DNA from: Anniella stebbinsi
Lineage: Eukaryota; Chordata; Lepidosauria; Squamata; Anniellidae
Assembly (NCBI GenBank): GCA_029215795.1
Contig: JARDYH010000002.1
Span: forward strand, 295,709,973-295,773,972
Direction: 5' to 3'
DNA: 64,000 bases
The notes under the pieces are model-generated. The model made no database searches and was not told where the DNA came from. It saw only the letters and a program-made list of their open reading frames with translations. Position numbers and translations under genes: made by a program. Below, one piece after another: positions 11,091-23,603 of this stretch. Every line of letters begins with the position of its first letter. The stretch's first letter is position 1.

Positions 11091-11459
11091 GGAAGGTCTT
11101 AAAGCTATAGCCCTACCCCATGCTTCCCTGACCTCTTCAGGTTTTGGTAACATACAAAAAAGAAAGAAAAATGACTTGGGTGTTCAATGCAAATATAATT
11201 TATACTGAATACTAAAGGCATCTCGGAATAAGTTGTATGTGGGTATATACTGAACAGGCAGAGGAACTGCATGCACAGCATCTATTTGAATGCACAATTT
11301 CCAATCTGCTTCTGTCAAGGAGCGAGCAGGAACATGTGGGGCTACATTCCCTCAGTCAATGCACGATCAGCTCGGTCTGAAGGCAGGTGCTTCTAAAGCC
11401 AATAGGGACAGGAGAAAAGCTTGATTAGCTAGGTAGGGTTGGGCAAAAAGCAGAATTCC
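11091..11459. other. Unannotated non-coding sequence
   Basis: Nothing recognised. Confidence 0.4.
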
Positions 11460-12095
11460 AAATGTTTATTATTATTATTTGATTTATAAAAACATTTATA
11501 TCCTGCCCTATATCACAAGGCTTTCAGGGCAGTGTACAGATAAAATCATACATATAAAATAGATAAATACACAGTTCTAAAACAAATTTCACCATTAATT
11601 TGTTAAAACCAATACAATTTTTAAAAACAGTTTAAATCCAGTTAAAATAAGACAGTGTGCAGGCAGGTGGATTTAGCTATCAAAGGCTTTATTAAAAAGC
11701 CATGTTTTAACCTGGCACTGAAATAAAGCCAGTGCCAGAGCCAGTCATGTCTCCAGAGGGAGGGCATTCCACAGCCGGGTGCCACAACAAAGAAAGCCCT
11801 CTCCCATGTCCCACCATAGCATATATCATGCGTTGGTGGGACACTGAGAAGTGCTCCTCTGACAGATCTCAGGTCTCGGGCAGGCAGATATAGGGAGAGG
11901 TGCTCCCTCAAGTATCGAGGTCCCAAGCTGTTTAGGGCTTTAAACATCATTACCAACACCTTAAATTCCAACCGGAAATGTATTGGCAGCCAGTGCAGTT
12001 CCTTTAAGATTGGTGTTATATGGTCTCTATAAGATGTCCCATTCTGCACTAGCTGCAGCTTCCGAGTCATCTTCAAGGGTAGCCCCACATAGAGT
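11460..12095 (-). pseudogene. L2/CR1-like LINE, C-terminal RT ORF and 3' tail, broken
   Basis: The minus strand encodes the region downstream of the reverse transcriptase core of an L2/CR1-clade LINE. Readable blocks are RKLQLVQN, HITPILKELHWLPI, FKVLVMMFKALNSLGP, DLRSVRGALLSVPP and YGGTWERAFFVVAP, after which the frame is lost. The 3' side ends with a GCCCTATATCACAAGG block and an (ATT)n tail near 11465-11480. It is 5'-truncated at about 12095. The same subfamily appears at 61115-61895, which shares the DLRSVRGALL and YGGTWERAF blocks. Confidence 0.85.
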
Positions 12096-12099
12096 GCAG

Positions 12100-12210
12100 C
12101 CCCACATAGAGTTCTGGGATTCAGCCCCCAGCATTCCTAACTGTTGGGCTTCTGGGAGTTGAAGTCCAAAACATCTGGAGATCTACCTTCTGTCCACCCC
12201 TGGACTAGGG
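12100..12210. repeat. Old hAT-like MITE fragment
   Basis: Words such as TTCTGGGAGTTGAAGTCCAA and AACATCTGGAGATC match the CCTCCAGATG repeat type. It lies directly upstream of the truncated LINE. Confidence 0.5.
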
Positions 12211-14395
12211 TCCCTGATCCCATAAAGAAAACCCTACATGCATAGAAATATCTCCCTTCAGGTTGATCACGTGCCTGGGAGATGTCACTGGCATGCACAA
12301 CATTGTCAATGTGGCTGGGCTAGCCCCACATGTCCCCACTTGCCCCTTCATGCATTTAGAAATGAACACCTGAGTAGAACTAAAGTCTGTAGTTAGACCA
12401 GGACAACAACCCAAATGAAAGATGTAACGATGAAATGGTTTTGGTTTGATTTGGTTTTTCAGATGCATTTGTTCAAAGTATATTTTTGTGCAATGCGCTT
12501 GGTCTGAATTTTACAGCAAAGTTTATTTGAAACAAGCAACCAAAAAATCTAGGGGCATATGCATAGACTCTAACTAACCAGTAAACGTCTGGCAATTTCT
12601 TTATAGATTCTGAATGTTCTCCATTCCTTTTAAATGGAGCTGATTCCACCCTCAGTTTAAAATTCAGATTCCAACACTACTTGACATTTTTGGAGAAAGA
12701 ACAATGAAAGCCTTTGTCATACATCAATTGTATTAATGTTTTGTAACACTACATCACTCAGACTAAGTTGTAAAAGTTCCATTCTATTAATGTTTTTAAC
12801 CATATTGCATAAAGTTCAAAGTGTCACACCTACTTCTTAGGCTACACTTACTTAGATCTGAGCTGTACTTCCAGAGATGGCAGCTGGAGCCATCTAAAAC
12901 CATGCAACAATTTCCCACATTTTATCCAGTAATTAAGTTATTAGGGTGGGATGTCAGCCTTATTTGATTAAAGGTGATTTGAGGTCCAGGAACTTTCACG
13001 TCCACATAGTATTCAGAACTGCATGATGGTCTACCAGAAATGGTCATTTGGTGGCCCACGGGGATTACGGGTCATTAGTATCCAGCCTCTAAAGTCCTCC
13101 CCAATTCTAATAAATGTGGTAAAAGCTGTAGAATTCCACACTTCTCTGTGGGGTTTTGTTATGATAAATGGCGACTCAGGAGCAATGAAACATCATATAC
13201 ATTGATGACTTCATACGATGCTTCTTCTATAACTGTGAGGCCCCCTCTTCTTTCCCTTTTCAAATAAAACTATGGGCAGACTTCCTGCTACTTTCCCTTC
13301 CCCACCTGCTACAATCAATAAATGGCCTTTGACACCTGTTCAGAGAGTGCTTTCATGTTTGGATTTTTCTACAGTACCTGCCTCATTTATATACTGTATA
13401 GTGTAGCCGCTTCAGGCAATTTCAAATTGCACACTCAGCCATGCAGGAAGTTCATGTTTTTCACTGAGAAAATCCGTGTTTTCTTGCTGCTTGTCTTTTT
13501 CCCTTGCTTAACTTATTTTGATCTTAATCTTTGGTTCCTTTTATGGGCTTCTTTCTTCATCTTTTTAAAGAGATATATTTGCAGGTTACAAGCATGTTGG
13601 AAAGTATTTAGCAGGAAAAAGGGTCTATTTGTCAAAAAAAAAAATTGAAACTGGTCTCTCAGCTCCCTAGTTTCTCTTTGCTGTTTAGAGTGGATGAATG
13701 ATAGCAAAAGTCAAAGTAAATTAATACCACTCAGTAACAAGGAAGAATGCAAAGTGTGATTGAATGCATCTGATATCCACAGCAACACTGAAAGTGTACT
13801 CTCCAGGGTTTATGGTCTTTATCCATTATCCTCACCTCCAAGCTGTCATCTCCTGAGCATTTTGGGAGTATATATGCTTCCTTCAAAAGAGGATCCTCCC
13901 TGAATTGTTGCCTATTTTGTCTACTGTCTCCTTGTATTCAAACAAATTAGCACTTCTTGGTGGCTCTTCCAGTCCCCTCTTTTCTTTCACTCTTTAAGTT
14001 CTGCTTCCTATTCCTTCACCACAACTCTGCTGTATCTGCCATTTTTGCTCTCCCTGGTCATAAAAACTGGGACAATTTCAAACAGCGATTCACCTCCCAC
14101 CTTTGATGTGGCTTATTAAACATAGGCCTGTGAATTGGACTGTGATATGGGAGAATGCCTCTTTCCAAGATCATTCATGTTAGGCTGCTTCTGTAGTTTG
14201 TAGATATGGTTTATATAGGAATGCCAGGCAATCAAGCGATTTTGCTTATGGCATCAATGGCAATGAGAGAGGATGCCAAAACGGTGTGCTCCCGTCTTGT
14301 TCATCTACTTCCTCAGTTGCTTCCTTTGCTTACTGTAACAAGAATGAAAAAGTTGATGGAGCGATAGGGTGAAAAATGCAGAAATTCCCATTCAC

Positions 14396-14400
<5 letters not shown>
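12211..14400. other. Unannotated non-coding sequence
   Basis: About 2.2 kb without recognised repeats or genes. A 108-residue open frame at 13322-13648 (plus strand) is hydrophobic and AT-driven, resembles no known protein, and is not called as a gene. Confidence 0.4.

Positions 14401-14433
<33 letters not shown>
14401..14433. repeat. (CT)n microsatellite
   Basis: About 16 uninterrupted CT units. Confidence 0.95.
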
Positions 14434-14437
<4 letters not shown>

Positions 14438-14560
14438 CCTACCTACCATATTTACAAATCACCTTTCTGCAGTGCACTCAAGGTGGTTTGCAGTTTAAAA
14501 TAATAGCATACACAATCCAAAAGAAAAAAGGAAATGGGAGGGAAGAAGATAAAGCAAATT
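14434..14560 (-). repeat. Probable LINE 3' UTR fragment
   Basis: The words CACCTTTCTGCAGTGCACTC and AAGGTGGTTTGCAGTTTAAA resemble the complement of the tail region of L2/CR1-like LINEs next to their microsatellite. No coding part remains. Confidence 0.35.
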
Positions 14561-15009
14561 CAGATGCCAATTCCTATCTAATGTCACATTATTGTTATAC
14601 TGATCAAGCGGAAAGACCACTAAGGGAAATAGAGGAGAGGAGTCAAATGGCAGTTGGGCCCAGCCAAGCTGAGGGAGCGGGCCTCACTGTCTCACCTCAT
14701 AATTAGAAGCATGGAGAGAGAAAGCACAAGTGAATTGTGTGAAACTTCTTGCTTCCTAAAGCTGCTCTCAGATCTTATCCAGCTAAAATGCTGGGCAAGA
14801 TCAGAAATAGGATATGTCCTATTTCATCAGAGCCAAAACAGATATTACTTTATGACATCAGAAATGGCCACATTATTAGTCCAGGTGCAGAGGCTCCTAT
14901 CAAGATTTGGCCCATAGCATGCAGGGGGAAGGGAGGGGCTGTAGCCCCCCTCCACATACATACTAATATCCCAATATTAGATCATGCCCCTGTACCCACT
15001 CTAGAATTA

Positions 15010-15728
15010 CAATGAAAAAGGGCATAGCTTCTAGCTACAGCTTTAAAGTAATGTCTGTTTTTTGCCCTCATCGTCCTATCCAAGTTAAATCTAACCCAAT
15101 TTTTCATAAGGTTAGAGTTTAAGAGGATATTTTTTAAAATAATGAATGACATGATGTTTATATACTCTGATAACAGCAACTTTACTACAGGAACATTTTT
15201 TCTTTTTTAAAAATAAATGCTTCAAGCTTTGTATCTTATTAATAACTAGTAGTTGTGCTAGTAACTCTCTTTGTCTTTTAGCTTGCAAACATGAAAAGCC
15301 AATGTGAATCAGCCACTTTAAATTAAATATAAGAAAACAATTATGTTTTGACAGTTTAATTGCATTCTTCCCCCAACATGGCATTCTGAACAAGATATCT
15401 CATGTATTTAGCATGCTGATTATATATGTAGATTGTTTTGCAAATTAAGAAAATATCCCTAAAAGAGATAAAATAATTAGTTGTCTAAATTGCTGTTTCT
15501 TAAGGGAACAACATTAAAAAGTTAATGTAGAATGGGTATATTTATTTTAAAAAAGTTCCAATGATAAGGTTGCTGCTATCAGAATTTATGAACATCATGA
15601 CATTCTTCTTTTCTCTCTCTCTTATAATTCTCCTCTTAACCTTAGGAATTAAAAATTGGGTTAGATTTAACTTAACTATGACAATGATGGCCAAACAGAC
15701 ATTACTTTCAAGTTGTAGCAGCCCACTT
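15010..15728. repeat. Diverged inverted repeat, candidate foldback element
   Basis: The left arm (about 15010-15225) and right arm (about 15525-15728) align as reverse complements. Shared words include AATTGGGTTAGATTTAACTT, CAGACATTACTTT, TCATGACATTC and AAAATAAAT. The spacer is about 300 bp. The outer right edge was the target of the TAGGG foldback element at 15731. There is no coding content. The arms differ by many substitutions, so this is an old element. Confidence 0.7.
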
Positions 15729-15730
15729 AC

Positions 15731-16594
15731 TAGGGATGTGCACACCCAAAAATATTGTATTTTATCGTTATTGGAATTTCGGACCAAAACAATTATCATC
15801 TCTGATAATATCGTAGGTGAACCGTATCGTCTTCACGATAATAATTGGAAATCTGATATTTAATTTGCAGCCCCATTGTGCCCTATAGAGCTGATTTTTT
15901 CTTTTTAGAAAAATGCCTATAACTTCTGTATTTTCAAAGTTACAGGCTTGAAACTTGGTCACAATGCTTATGTGGTATGCCTAAGTATGCGTATGGAATT
16001 TGAGATCAAGCCCTCCAACCTTCGATTTTATATGAATTTATTAAAGAACATTTATGTTCTGACAGGTCAAAAGTTGCACAATCTTTCAAAAATTCATATA
16101 AAATACAGGGGTGGAGGGATTGATCTGAAATAAGGTGCATATGTGTAGCAACATGTGCTAGACATGTGTATGAAATTTGAGATTGATCCCTCCAACCCTC
16201 AATTTTATATGATTTTTAAAAGATCCTGCAGCTTTTTGACAGGTCTGAATGAACGCATGTGGCGAGCTGTCATTCTGACCTGTCAGAACTTAAACAATCT
16301 TTAATAAATTCATATAAAATTGAGGGTTGGAGGGATTGATCACAAATTTCATAGACATACTTAGGTATACCCCATAAGCACTGTGACCAAGTTTAAAGCC
16401 TCTAACTTTTAAAATGCAGAAGTTATAGGTTTATTTATATGGCAGTCCGATAATCCGATATAATCGGGCTGAAAATTATCGGATCGGATATTTATCGGAG
16501 GTTTTTCTATCGTATTGTTATCGTTAAACACATGCACGATAAAGAGCATATCGTATCGTTATCATACATTTTAACGATACGATACACATTCCTA
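15731..16594. mobile_element. Foldback element, TAGGGRTGTGCA family, ATCG-type
   Basis: Starts TAGGGATGTGCACACCC and ends GATACACATTCCTA. The 8-bp duplication CCACTTAC flanks it (15723-15730 and 16595-16602). The inside is palindromic, with module words ATGCCTATAACTTCTGTATT and TTGAAACTTGGTCACA in one arm and their complements in the other, plus an extra GGTTGGAGGGATTGAT block repeated near the centre. Subterminal motifs are ATCGT, CGATA and ATCGG. It is inserted in the edge of the older inverted repeat at 15010-15728. Confidence 0.88.
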
Positions 16595-16602
16595 CCACTT
16601 AC

Positions 16603-17297
16603 TCTGAAGTAAAGAGAGAAGAACAAGTTTGCCCCTAAATTGTTTTTAGGTGAAAAATTGAGGCTAGGTTTGCATTCCCCCCCCTCCCCGCAATTAATGA
16701 ATTTTTAAAAAGGTTTTCTGAAATGCTACCACAATACACATTTGTACTTCATAATCCTAATTATTCATTTCCAATATGAAACAAATAAAATTGGTGGTGC
16801 TCTGTCGATAAAGGCAAAAAGGGGGAGTTCTGGGAATATGCAAGGAGTATATTGGGGGAGGATTTGGAGCAAAGCTTCCCCATTCCCCAGGCATACACCC
16901 AGAACAGGGGGAAACTATGCCATGCCAGAATCTGGGATGATACATTTCCTCCCATTGGAGCCAATGGGAGGAAAATTCTCAAACAAATAAGAAGAAAACA
17001 AGAAAGGAAAAAGCCGATTCTCCCCTCGCTCTGCCCTGGCAGTTCTTCTACCTCAGAGTCTTCCTTCTCTGCCCAATAGGATTGCTCAGCGTTGGGGGAG
17101 TAGGTGTCATTTGTGCTCAATGGGACTTATTTTTGAGCCAATATGCACAAGAGTGAACTGAATTTGTCTATCCTTTGCTTGAACAAATCCTCTTGGGGTG
17201 TGTAAAGACAGACAGAAAAAAGGGGGGAAAAGAGAAAAAACCAGCAGGATCAGGAGTGTGCCTTTCCCTAGTGGGATGAGCTCATCGTCTTCGTGTA
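16603..17297. other. Unannotated non-coding sequence
   Basis: No recognised gene. The overlapping open frames on both strands at 16742-17120 have no detectable motif. Confidence 0.4.
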
Positions 17298-17372
17298 TTT
17301 GGAATACAATCGACAGATGTACTAATCAGCAAATATATTTGCTGATTAGTACATCTGTAATTTACATTCCAA
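17298..17372. repeat. Perfect 46-bp palindrome with imperfect extension
   Basis: Bases 17313-17358 (ACAGATGTACT to AGTACATCTGT) are an uninterrupted perfect palindrome with no loop, centred on ATAT. Outside it, TATTTGGAAT and ATTCCAAATG extend the symmetry to about 75 bp with mismatches. Confidence 0.9.
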
Positions 17373-19189
17373 ATGCCAGAGAAAGTAGAGTTCTCACCGT
17401 GCTGAACTGGCTGACTGTTTTGCCCTTTGAGGCCTTATAGACTAAAGGAAAAGTAAACTTAATGGGCTCAGTTTGGTCCAATTAGCAGTCATCCCCCAAA
17501 ACAATCCTCAGATGAACCCATTTGTGTCCATTTCTTCAATTCATAGGTGGGAGGGGCTTACTTGTCTCTAGCAGTAGCACAGCAGATATTAGCAGCTGCC
17601 CTTTCTCCCCACCCCCCAGAATACCCTGGACGTGCACAATGTTAGGGCACTGGGGCAAAGGAATGGTGGCTGCCAGGACTGACCACCAATGTATGTTATG
17701 TTTCCACCACTGGAACCACAAGAAGTGCCACCATGCTATAAAAAATAGCAAAAAGGTGAGAAGCTCTGTAGACAAATATCAGTAATGAAACAATTAACAA
17801 ATAAAGGAAATGTTAAGTTATTTTGATTTCAGTGAAGGAAATGCAAGACAAAAGAAGCTTTCACGTATGAAAACTAATTCAAACAGATAGACTCCCCAAA
17901 TGACAAAACAACAACATCTTCTTGTCTTTCCCTATGCCTTTGGGTACGCTGGTCTATCTGCATTTTAAAATGATGCATACACAATTATTACATATAAATG
18001 CATTCATCCCCCCCTTTTAAAAAAAAAAGAAGTACAATCCATTGTAATATAGTTGAAAAACTACTCCAGGAAGAAGTTGCAGTAGCAAGTGGTTTCATAA
18101 GGGAACTGGTTCCAACGAATCAGAAGTGTGCACAGACAGTTACTGCAATCACAGAGAACCAATTACCCTTGAGCTCAATCTGGGAAAGAAGATCATACAT
18201 TTGAAAAAAATTCACTGAGTATGTTTCACAACGTGCTCACCGCTCAAATTATGTATGCCTGTACACAACTTTTTATAAGGTAACAAAAACAGCTCTTTCA
18301 TAACATAACCCAGTATTTTGTTCATGTTTGATATCACTCCAGTATAGTCAAAATATATCGCTCTAATACTTTTAAGCATAACGATATCTGTGCAACATAC
18401 GATTTTTAAAAATCCAGTTCCTTTTAATTTCGACAGAAATTTTCCATGCAGTATTCACAAGGGAATTCCCAACCATTTAAAACTGATTTGTGACTGTAAT
18501 TTGTAGCTCATAAATCATTATTTCAGTAATTTAAGTAACCAGCGTTTGGGTCATCTAGTATATGTTTATATTTTATTGTCTGCTTAAACTGTTAAAATAA
18601 CAAATTGTAAGGTCATGCTAAGGACAAACAGTGAAGTAATGATTTTTTTAAAAAATGGCAAATTGCAAATAACAAAAGCAAGCTAATTATTTGAAATCAG
18701 TCAAAGTTTCAATATCTCACAGACTGTAGTCTCCAAAAGACTTAAATCAACATACTTGCATTTCAGTTGGCTTATTCTTAGTTATTTCAATGGGACTAAA
18801 CTAGTTTGCATACATGAACAACCACATAGTAGTTTATGGATGATGCTGAAAGAATGCAAGTTGAAGTCTGAATATAGCAAAAACTGATCCATCCTCTGCT
18901 ATCCAAACCACTACTGTAGTAATCTAAATTCATTATCTATGGCAAATCTGTTCATTCAAATTCCAATGAAATGTACTGATATAACCTTGTTATTGGTAAC
19001 AATGTAGTAATTCCTCTACAACTGTTTCTAAAAGAAGAGGACCAGGTACCAGTCCCCCTCTCTCATGTTTCCAGATCCTCTGCCTCTTCTCGACTTCTAA
19101 TCCACAGAAGATCTGTAAAGGAATCACTCTGCTTTATGACTCAGATATTGCATAAACTTCAGAACCAATGTAAATAAAAACACTGGAAT
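17373..19189. other. Repeat-poor non-coding sequence
   Basis: About 1.8 kb with no recognised gene, RNA or repeat. It is AT-rich from 17980 onward. Confidence 0.4.
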
Positions 19190-19322
19190 ATTGGCTTGGA
19201 TGCAAACAACCATGCTTAGAGTAGATGCCTTGGAATCAGTTAGGGTAGTCATGAGTAGTTTAAGTGCCACTGATTTCAATGGGTCTACTCTAAGCAGGAC
19301 TCATTCTGGATTCAACCCATTC
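19190..19322. repeat. D-type palindromic repeat
   Basis: CCATGCTTAGAGTAGATGCC faces GGGTCTACTCTAAGCAGGAC, flanked by TTGGATGCAAA and GGATTCAACCC ends. Confidence 0.55.
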
Positions 19323-20009
19323 AAATCTGCTACAAATATATTTTGAAAATCATATTTATCTAAATATGTAGGACTACCGTCTCATTTCCTCTACACCTCG
19401 CAATCTGTGTTCTAAACAGGGAGACAGATCTAAATACTTCCAATGTATGACATATGAAATAAAGGCAAATACAATTGAAATAAATTATCTTTTCTTGGAG
19501 GGGTGGGTTGAAAAATCTTCTAAAGCTCATTTCCACATGAGTAATAGAACTGCCAGCCCAACACCTGCAGGGGTGGAAATAATTTACTTAGCCTTACTGA
19601 CTTCTAGGCAGGTTCCTCTCTTGATGAATAGCTCAATTAAACATCTGTTAATCACAACATTATCTCATCTTGAGGTGAAATGCCTATTCCTCATATCCTA
19701 TCTTTCTGCAAGATAAGATCAAACATTCCTCCATTTGCAAGACTTAGGCGCATCTTATGATTTCAATAAACTTGTCAGAGAAACAATGTACCTCCTCTCC
19801 TTCTGTCCATCTTGAGAAAACAATTGGTAAGCAGGCACTTCCCCCCCTCCCCAATTGCCCTTCCCCCAGCTCCACAACCTTCCCATAACCTCAGGCTCCT
19901 GAACTCTCTTGTACGTTTTTAGGCCTTGATAATAAAGCAACATCTGCAAACTTACAAGTGCTTTACTCAAGTTAATTGAGTAAATTGAAGCAAGATGCTG
20001 GGTAGGGGT
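19323..20009. other. Unannotated non-coding sequence
   Basis: Nothing recognised. Confidence 0.4.
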
Positions 20010-20480
20010 GATCTATGATCCCAAGTTGAGGGCCTAGAAGGGAGACAACAGATTTACTGCAAAGACAGTGGGCGGCCTTTTGTTCGAGCCCTGGTTCACG
20101 GGAAGTTTGAGGTCATGTGGGATTAAAATATCTTCAGAAACAAATGGAATAATTTGACTGAAATATAAGACACACAGTGCCAGTTTATGCCAGGAAACCA
20201 CGTGTGATTTATTTTCCTTCAATCCAACACATTTTTCTGATATCTGCCCCATTAAGCTGAATTTATAGATTATTGGGTGAGCTGGTATCCTTATCGCTGA
20301 CAAATTTGCAGTCGGGGGATTGACTCTGTTTATTACAAAATAAAGAAAGGAGTTTGCAGCCATGTCAGGGCTAAGAGAACTACAGAAGTATTCCAAAAGT
20401 GAGTTAAATAATGTAAAAAACAAATCAATTACAGTTATTCAAAAGATGGCCAGATCAAAAGGGCAGTAAACACTAATCTC
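20010..20480. other. Repeat-free block, candidate conserved non-coding element
   Basis: Free of the repeat words found elsewhere, of balanced composition, and containing TAATTTGACTG, GGGATTAAAAT and TAAGCTGAAT type cores. The 129-residue open frame on the minus strand (20034-20423) has no motif that I know. A regulatory role is inference only. Confidence 0.25.
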
Positions 20481-21009
20481 TCTTCTCTCCCCCTCATAGG
20501 ATAAATGTGTATGATTTCTTGAATGTAGTTATTCTTCTGCATTTTAACACACATAGGATTACAAAATAAATTGGTATTTTTATTATATTTTATTATATTA
20601 CATTGTAATGTATTGTAATAAACCTAACCATATTATTAACATAAAGCCAAGTTTGGTTTGGAGGTTTTTGAATACAGGGTTTGAATAATTGTTGAATAAT
20701 GTTGGTTTGGGTGGATCTCACTGAAGTTCAAATGAACTCCCCAACACCACTAATCTCATGTTTGTTCTAAAAGTTAATGATCAAGAAAATTTGGATGTGC
20801 TACATAATTGTCTAAAATGCAAACATCTGCATCCCTGGGCTTCTGATTCAGCTGAACATGTATCATTCCTTCTAACAGTGAACTTTCAGGTGATGAGTGC
20901 CAACAGGATTGGAGCCAAAATGGGGCCACAGAGAAACAAGAAAGATTTATCAGCATATTTTGGGGATCCCTGAGTTATGCAGATTTTTTTTAAAAAATCC
21001 TTTAAAAAT
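20481..21009. other. Unannotated AT-rich sequence
   Basis: Includes a low-complexity TTATATTTTATTATATTA run near 20581. No gene recognised. Confidence 0.4.
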
Positions 21010-23603
21010 AGCAAAGGAGCACTCTTCCACAAGCCCACCACCACCTCCAGATTCTGAGTAGATTAAGCCTGGCAAATTTCATATAGGTGCAAATGTTTTT
21101 GTTTCCTCGTGTGGCAAGTACCCTGTCCATTTTTTTAAATGGGAACTGCCAGTGACTTTTTAATTTCTTGGAATAACTGAATGCCATTTACAAGCATAGT
21201 TGAATCCTGCCAAGTTTCAGTCAGATAGGTTCAGGATACTTGTGCAAAGGCAGTCTTGAAAATTTGCAGGGGGTGGGGTGAAAGCATTCTTTTCTTACCC
21301 TTCCATGTTTTTTGGGGGGATGCAATTGTGTGAAAGTAACCTGGAATTTCCAGGGTCCAAAGACCCTAGTTTCTAGGGTGCCTGATATCTATACTAAAAA
21401 CGTCAGGCAACCTGAGAAAACTACATCTACCAGAGTCCCTATTGCTTGGATTCTGTTATGGCAAATATCTGAAAGGAAAAGGGAACAGAGACTTCCTTCC
21501 CCTACTGCTGCCAGTAAGGCAACTACCAATTAAAGATGTATGAAAGCATTTTATGGGGCTGACCAAACTGGGCCTGGAATTAACGGGGCTATTTTTTTTC
21601 TCTATCTTTCCTTTTTTTAAGTACTGCTGCTGCTCTACACAGAAATAAACCCTAATGTGTTCAGTGGGGCTTGCCTATGATTGTGCTCTCCGAAAAAGTT
21701 ACTAGTTTGACTTAAACCACTATAAATAAGTAGGTGTGTGTGTGTGTGTTGTTGTTTTTTTAAAACACCCTAACCCACCAAAAACGTTACTATGTAACTT
21801 TGGAAAATGAATAAAAATTCTAATGAAAGCCAAAATAAAAGTAGTATTCCAGCAAGCAGCATGCCTCAACTGAGAGTTTATGAACTTCCAGAGCCCCACC
21901 CAAGACTCAGTTGCAGTATATCAGAGACTTCTGGAAGAAGTTCTCCCTGGGAAGAGCACCCTACTCATGAGGAATCCTTTACTCATAAGGAGTCATCCTT
22001 GCAAATGGCACTCCTACCCATAGGGATTCTTTTGGCCTGCTTCTTGAGATGTCATTCCTCTCGGGCACTAGGGAATTGCTCAGCCTCTGTCTCAGGGGGG
22101 GAATTCCTTTCTTCTGGCAAGGGTGGACCCACAGCTATCTCCCTGAGAACCAAGCTCTTCCTGGTCTTCAGGCATGGGCTGCTCCATGAGGCTGTTTGTC
22201 TCTGGGAACTCTAGGTTGGCCTCTGAAGAGGATTCCTTCATGCATTCATCAATTCTCAACACAATATGTGTGTTCATTCAACCACTTACAGATTAGCTGA
22301 GTGGGGCCATGTTCAGTAGCTCTGCCCCCAGCAACATGTAGGTCACATAACCCTTTCCCCTGACATTTGGGCTGCAAACTTTGGGGAGATCACAGGGGGA
22401 GTACATAAAATGTCCCAACTAGAGATGGCAGTAGAGGAGAGAGCTGCACACAAGTACCAGGGGAAGGTTTATGTACCTAAGGGAAAGGCTTGTCACACAA
22501 TACGTACAGCAAGAATGTCTGCAAGGATGGGGCATCAGTGTGTCTGCAAGCTGGAGTCCTGATAGCACAGGATTCCAGCTCATGTGGCAGCATTCATGTG
22601 TACACCTGTACATACAACAGCCTCCTCCATGTGTGTAGAGCCTCCACAAATACAGGAGGCTCTCCTCTTCAGAAGTAGAGGGTGATGAACATAACAACAG
22701 GCAGGGGCAAGGCTAGAATGCTCCCTCTCCTCACATGTTTACCTGCTTAGAGAATCCCTAAATAGGATGTCGATTCTAGTACCTGTGCATAAATTGTGAA
22801 CGCACATGCACAGATTCAGTGTAAAGTGTGAACACTCCATTGTCACACAACAAAGAACACAACAAATTGTCCACAAAAGGGGACGGGGGGAGCAATCCTT
22901 TTTTAAAAACACACCAAAAATTAAAGGTTCTCCTTGCACTATACAGTGTGCAACAGCTTCATATATTCTCTCAATAAAGTGTCATTCATCCATTCAATCA
23001 AGAATGAAGATCTTGAAGCTTCTGTGAATGTGGTATTGTCAGTTGAGCAGAAAACAAAAACAAAACCCTAAAACTGTTTTTCATCCCTGTGAACACCCTA
23101 ACCTCTACCCCTATCCGTCTGAAATTTGACAGGTTAGCTACTTCAGGAGACCTCTGTGGTATATGCAAACAAAATGACCCCAAATCACAGAGAGGGGAAG
23201 TGAAACCTTTTTAAGTTCCTTCTCCCACAACAACTTTAAAGGCACCTAGCACACAAAAATCCTTTTTTTCATGCTTCTTTCCTAGAGGCATTTCTATGAT
23301 TTATGTTGTTTTCATGCAAATTACTCAAAACTAATACAGTGGGGGTAAGCATTTTTTATTTTAAAAATCCCAAAGTATAAAGACTGCTCTTGCACAAACT
23401 CCCTGCACCTATCTGTCTGATATTTGGCAAGCTTCATCCCCTAAAAGGGGCAATTCTGTTTGCTAGGTTCATCGAATTCTGGCAAGAAATAAAAGTGATC
23501 AGCAATTCCTGTTAAACAAATCAAAATGGAAAGGTCACTTGCATTAAAACCCCTCCAATAATCCATCTGAAATTTGGCAGCCTCAATCTGCTCAGAAAGG
23601 GAG
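21010..23603. mobile_element. Diverged foldback element with module-built arms
   Basis: The left arm (about 21010-21310) and right arm (about 23340-23603) are inverted homologues. Read in the right-arm direction, both contain GCACCTAT, AAGACTGC followed by TTGCACAA, CTATCTG followed by a TGAAA/TGATA word with TTGGCA, a CAAGAAAT-AAA block, and a final CTCAGAA word. Inside the right side, the core TCTGAAATTTGGCAG or a variant recurs near 23115, 23412 and 23563, so spacing is close to 150 bp or its double. The 2-kb centre (21311-23339) has no recognised gene; the 135-residue frame at 21807-22214 resembles nothing that I know. The right end meets the hAT-like MITE at 23604. Confidence 0.6.

Noticed and set aside
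13322..13648. 108-residue hydrophobic frame as a membrane protein
   Set aside because: The composition follows AT- and T-rich DNA, and there is no conserved motif or gene context.
21807..22214. 135-residue open frame as a gene
   Set aside because: No domain, no homology recognised, and it lies in the centre of a foldback element.
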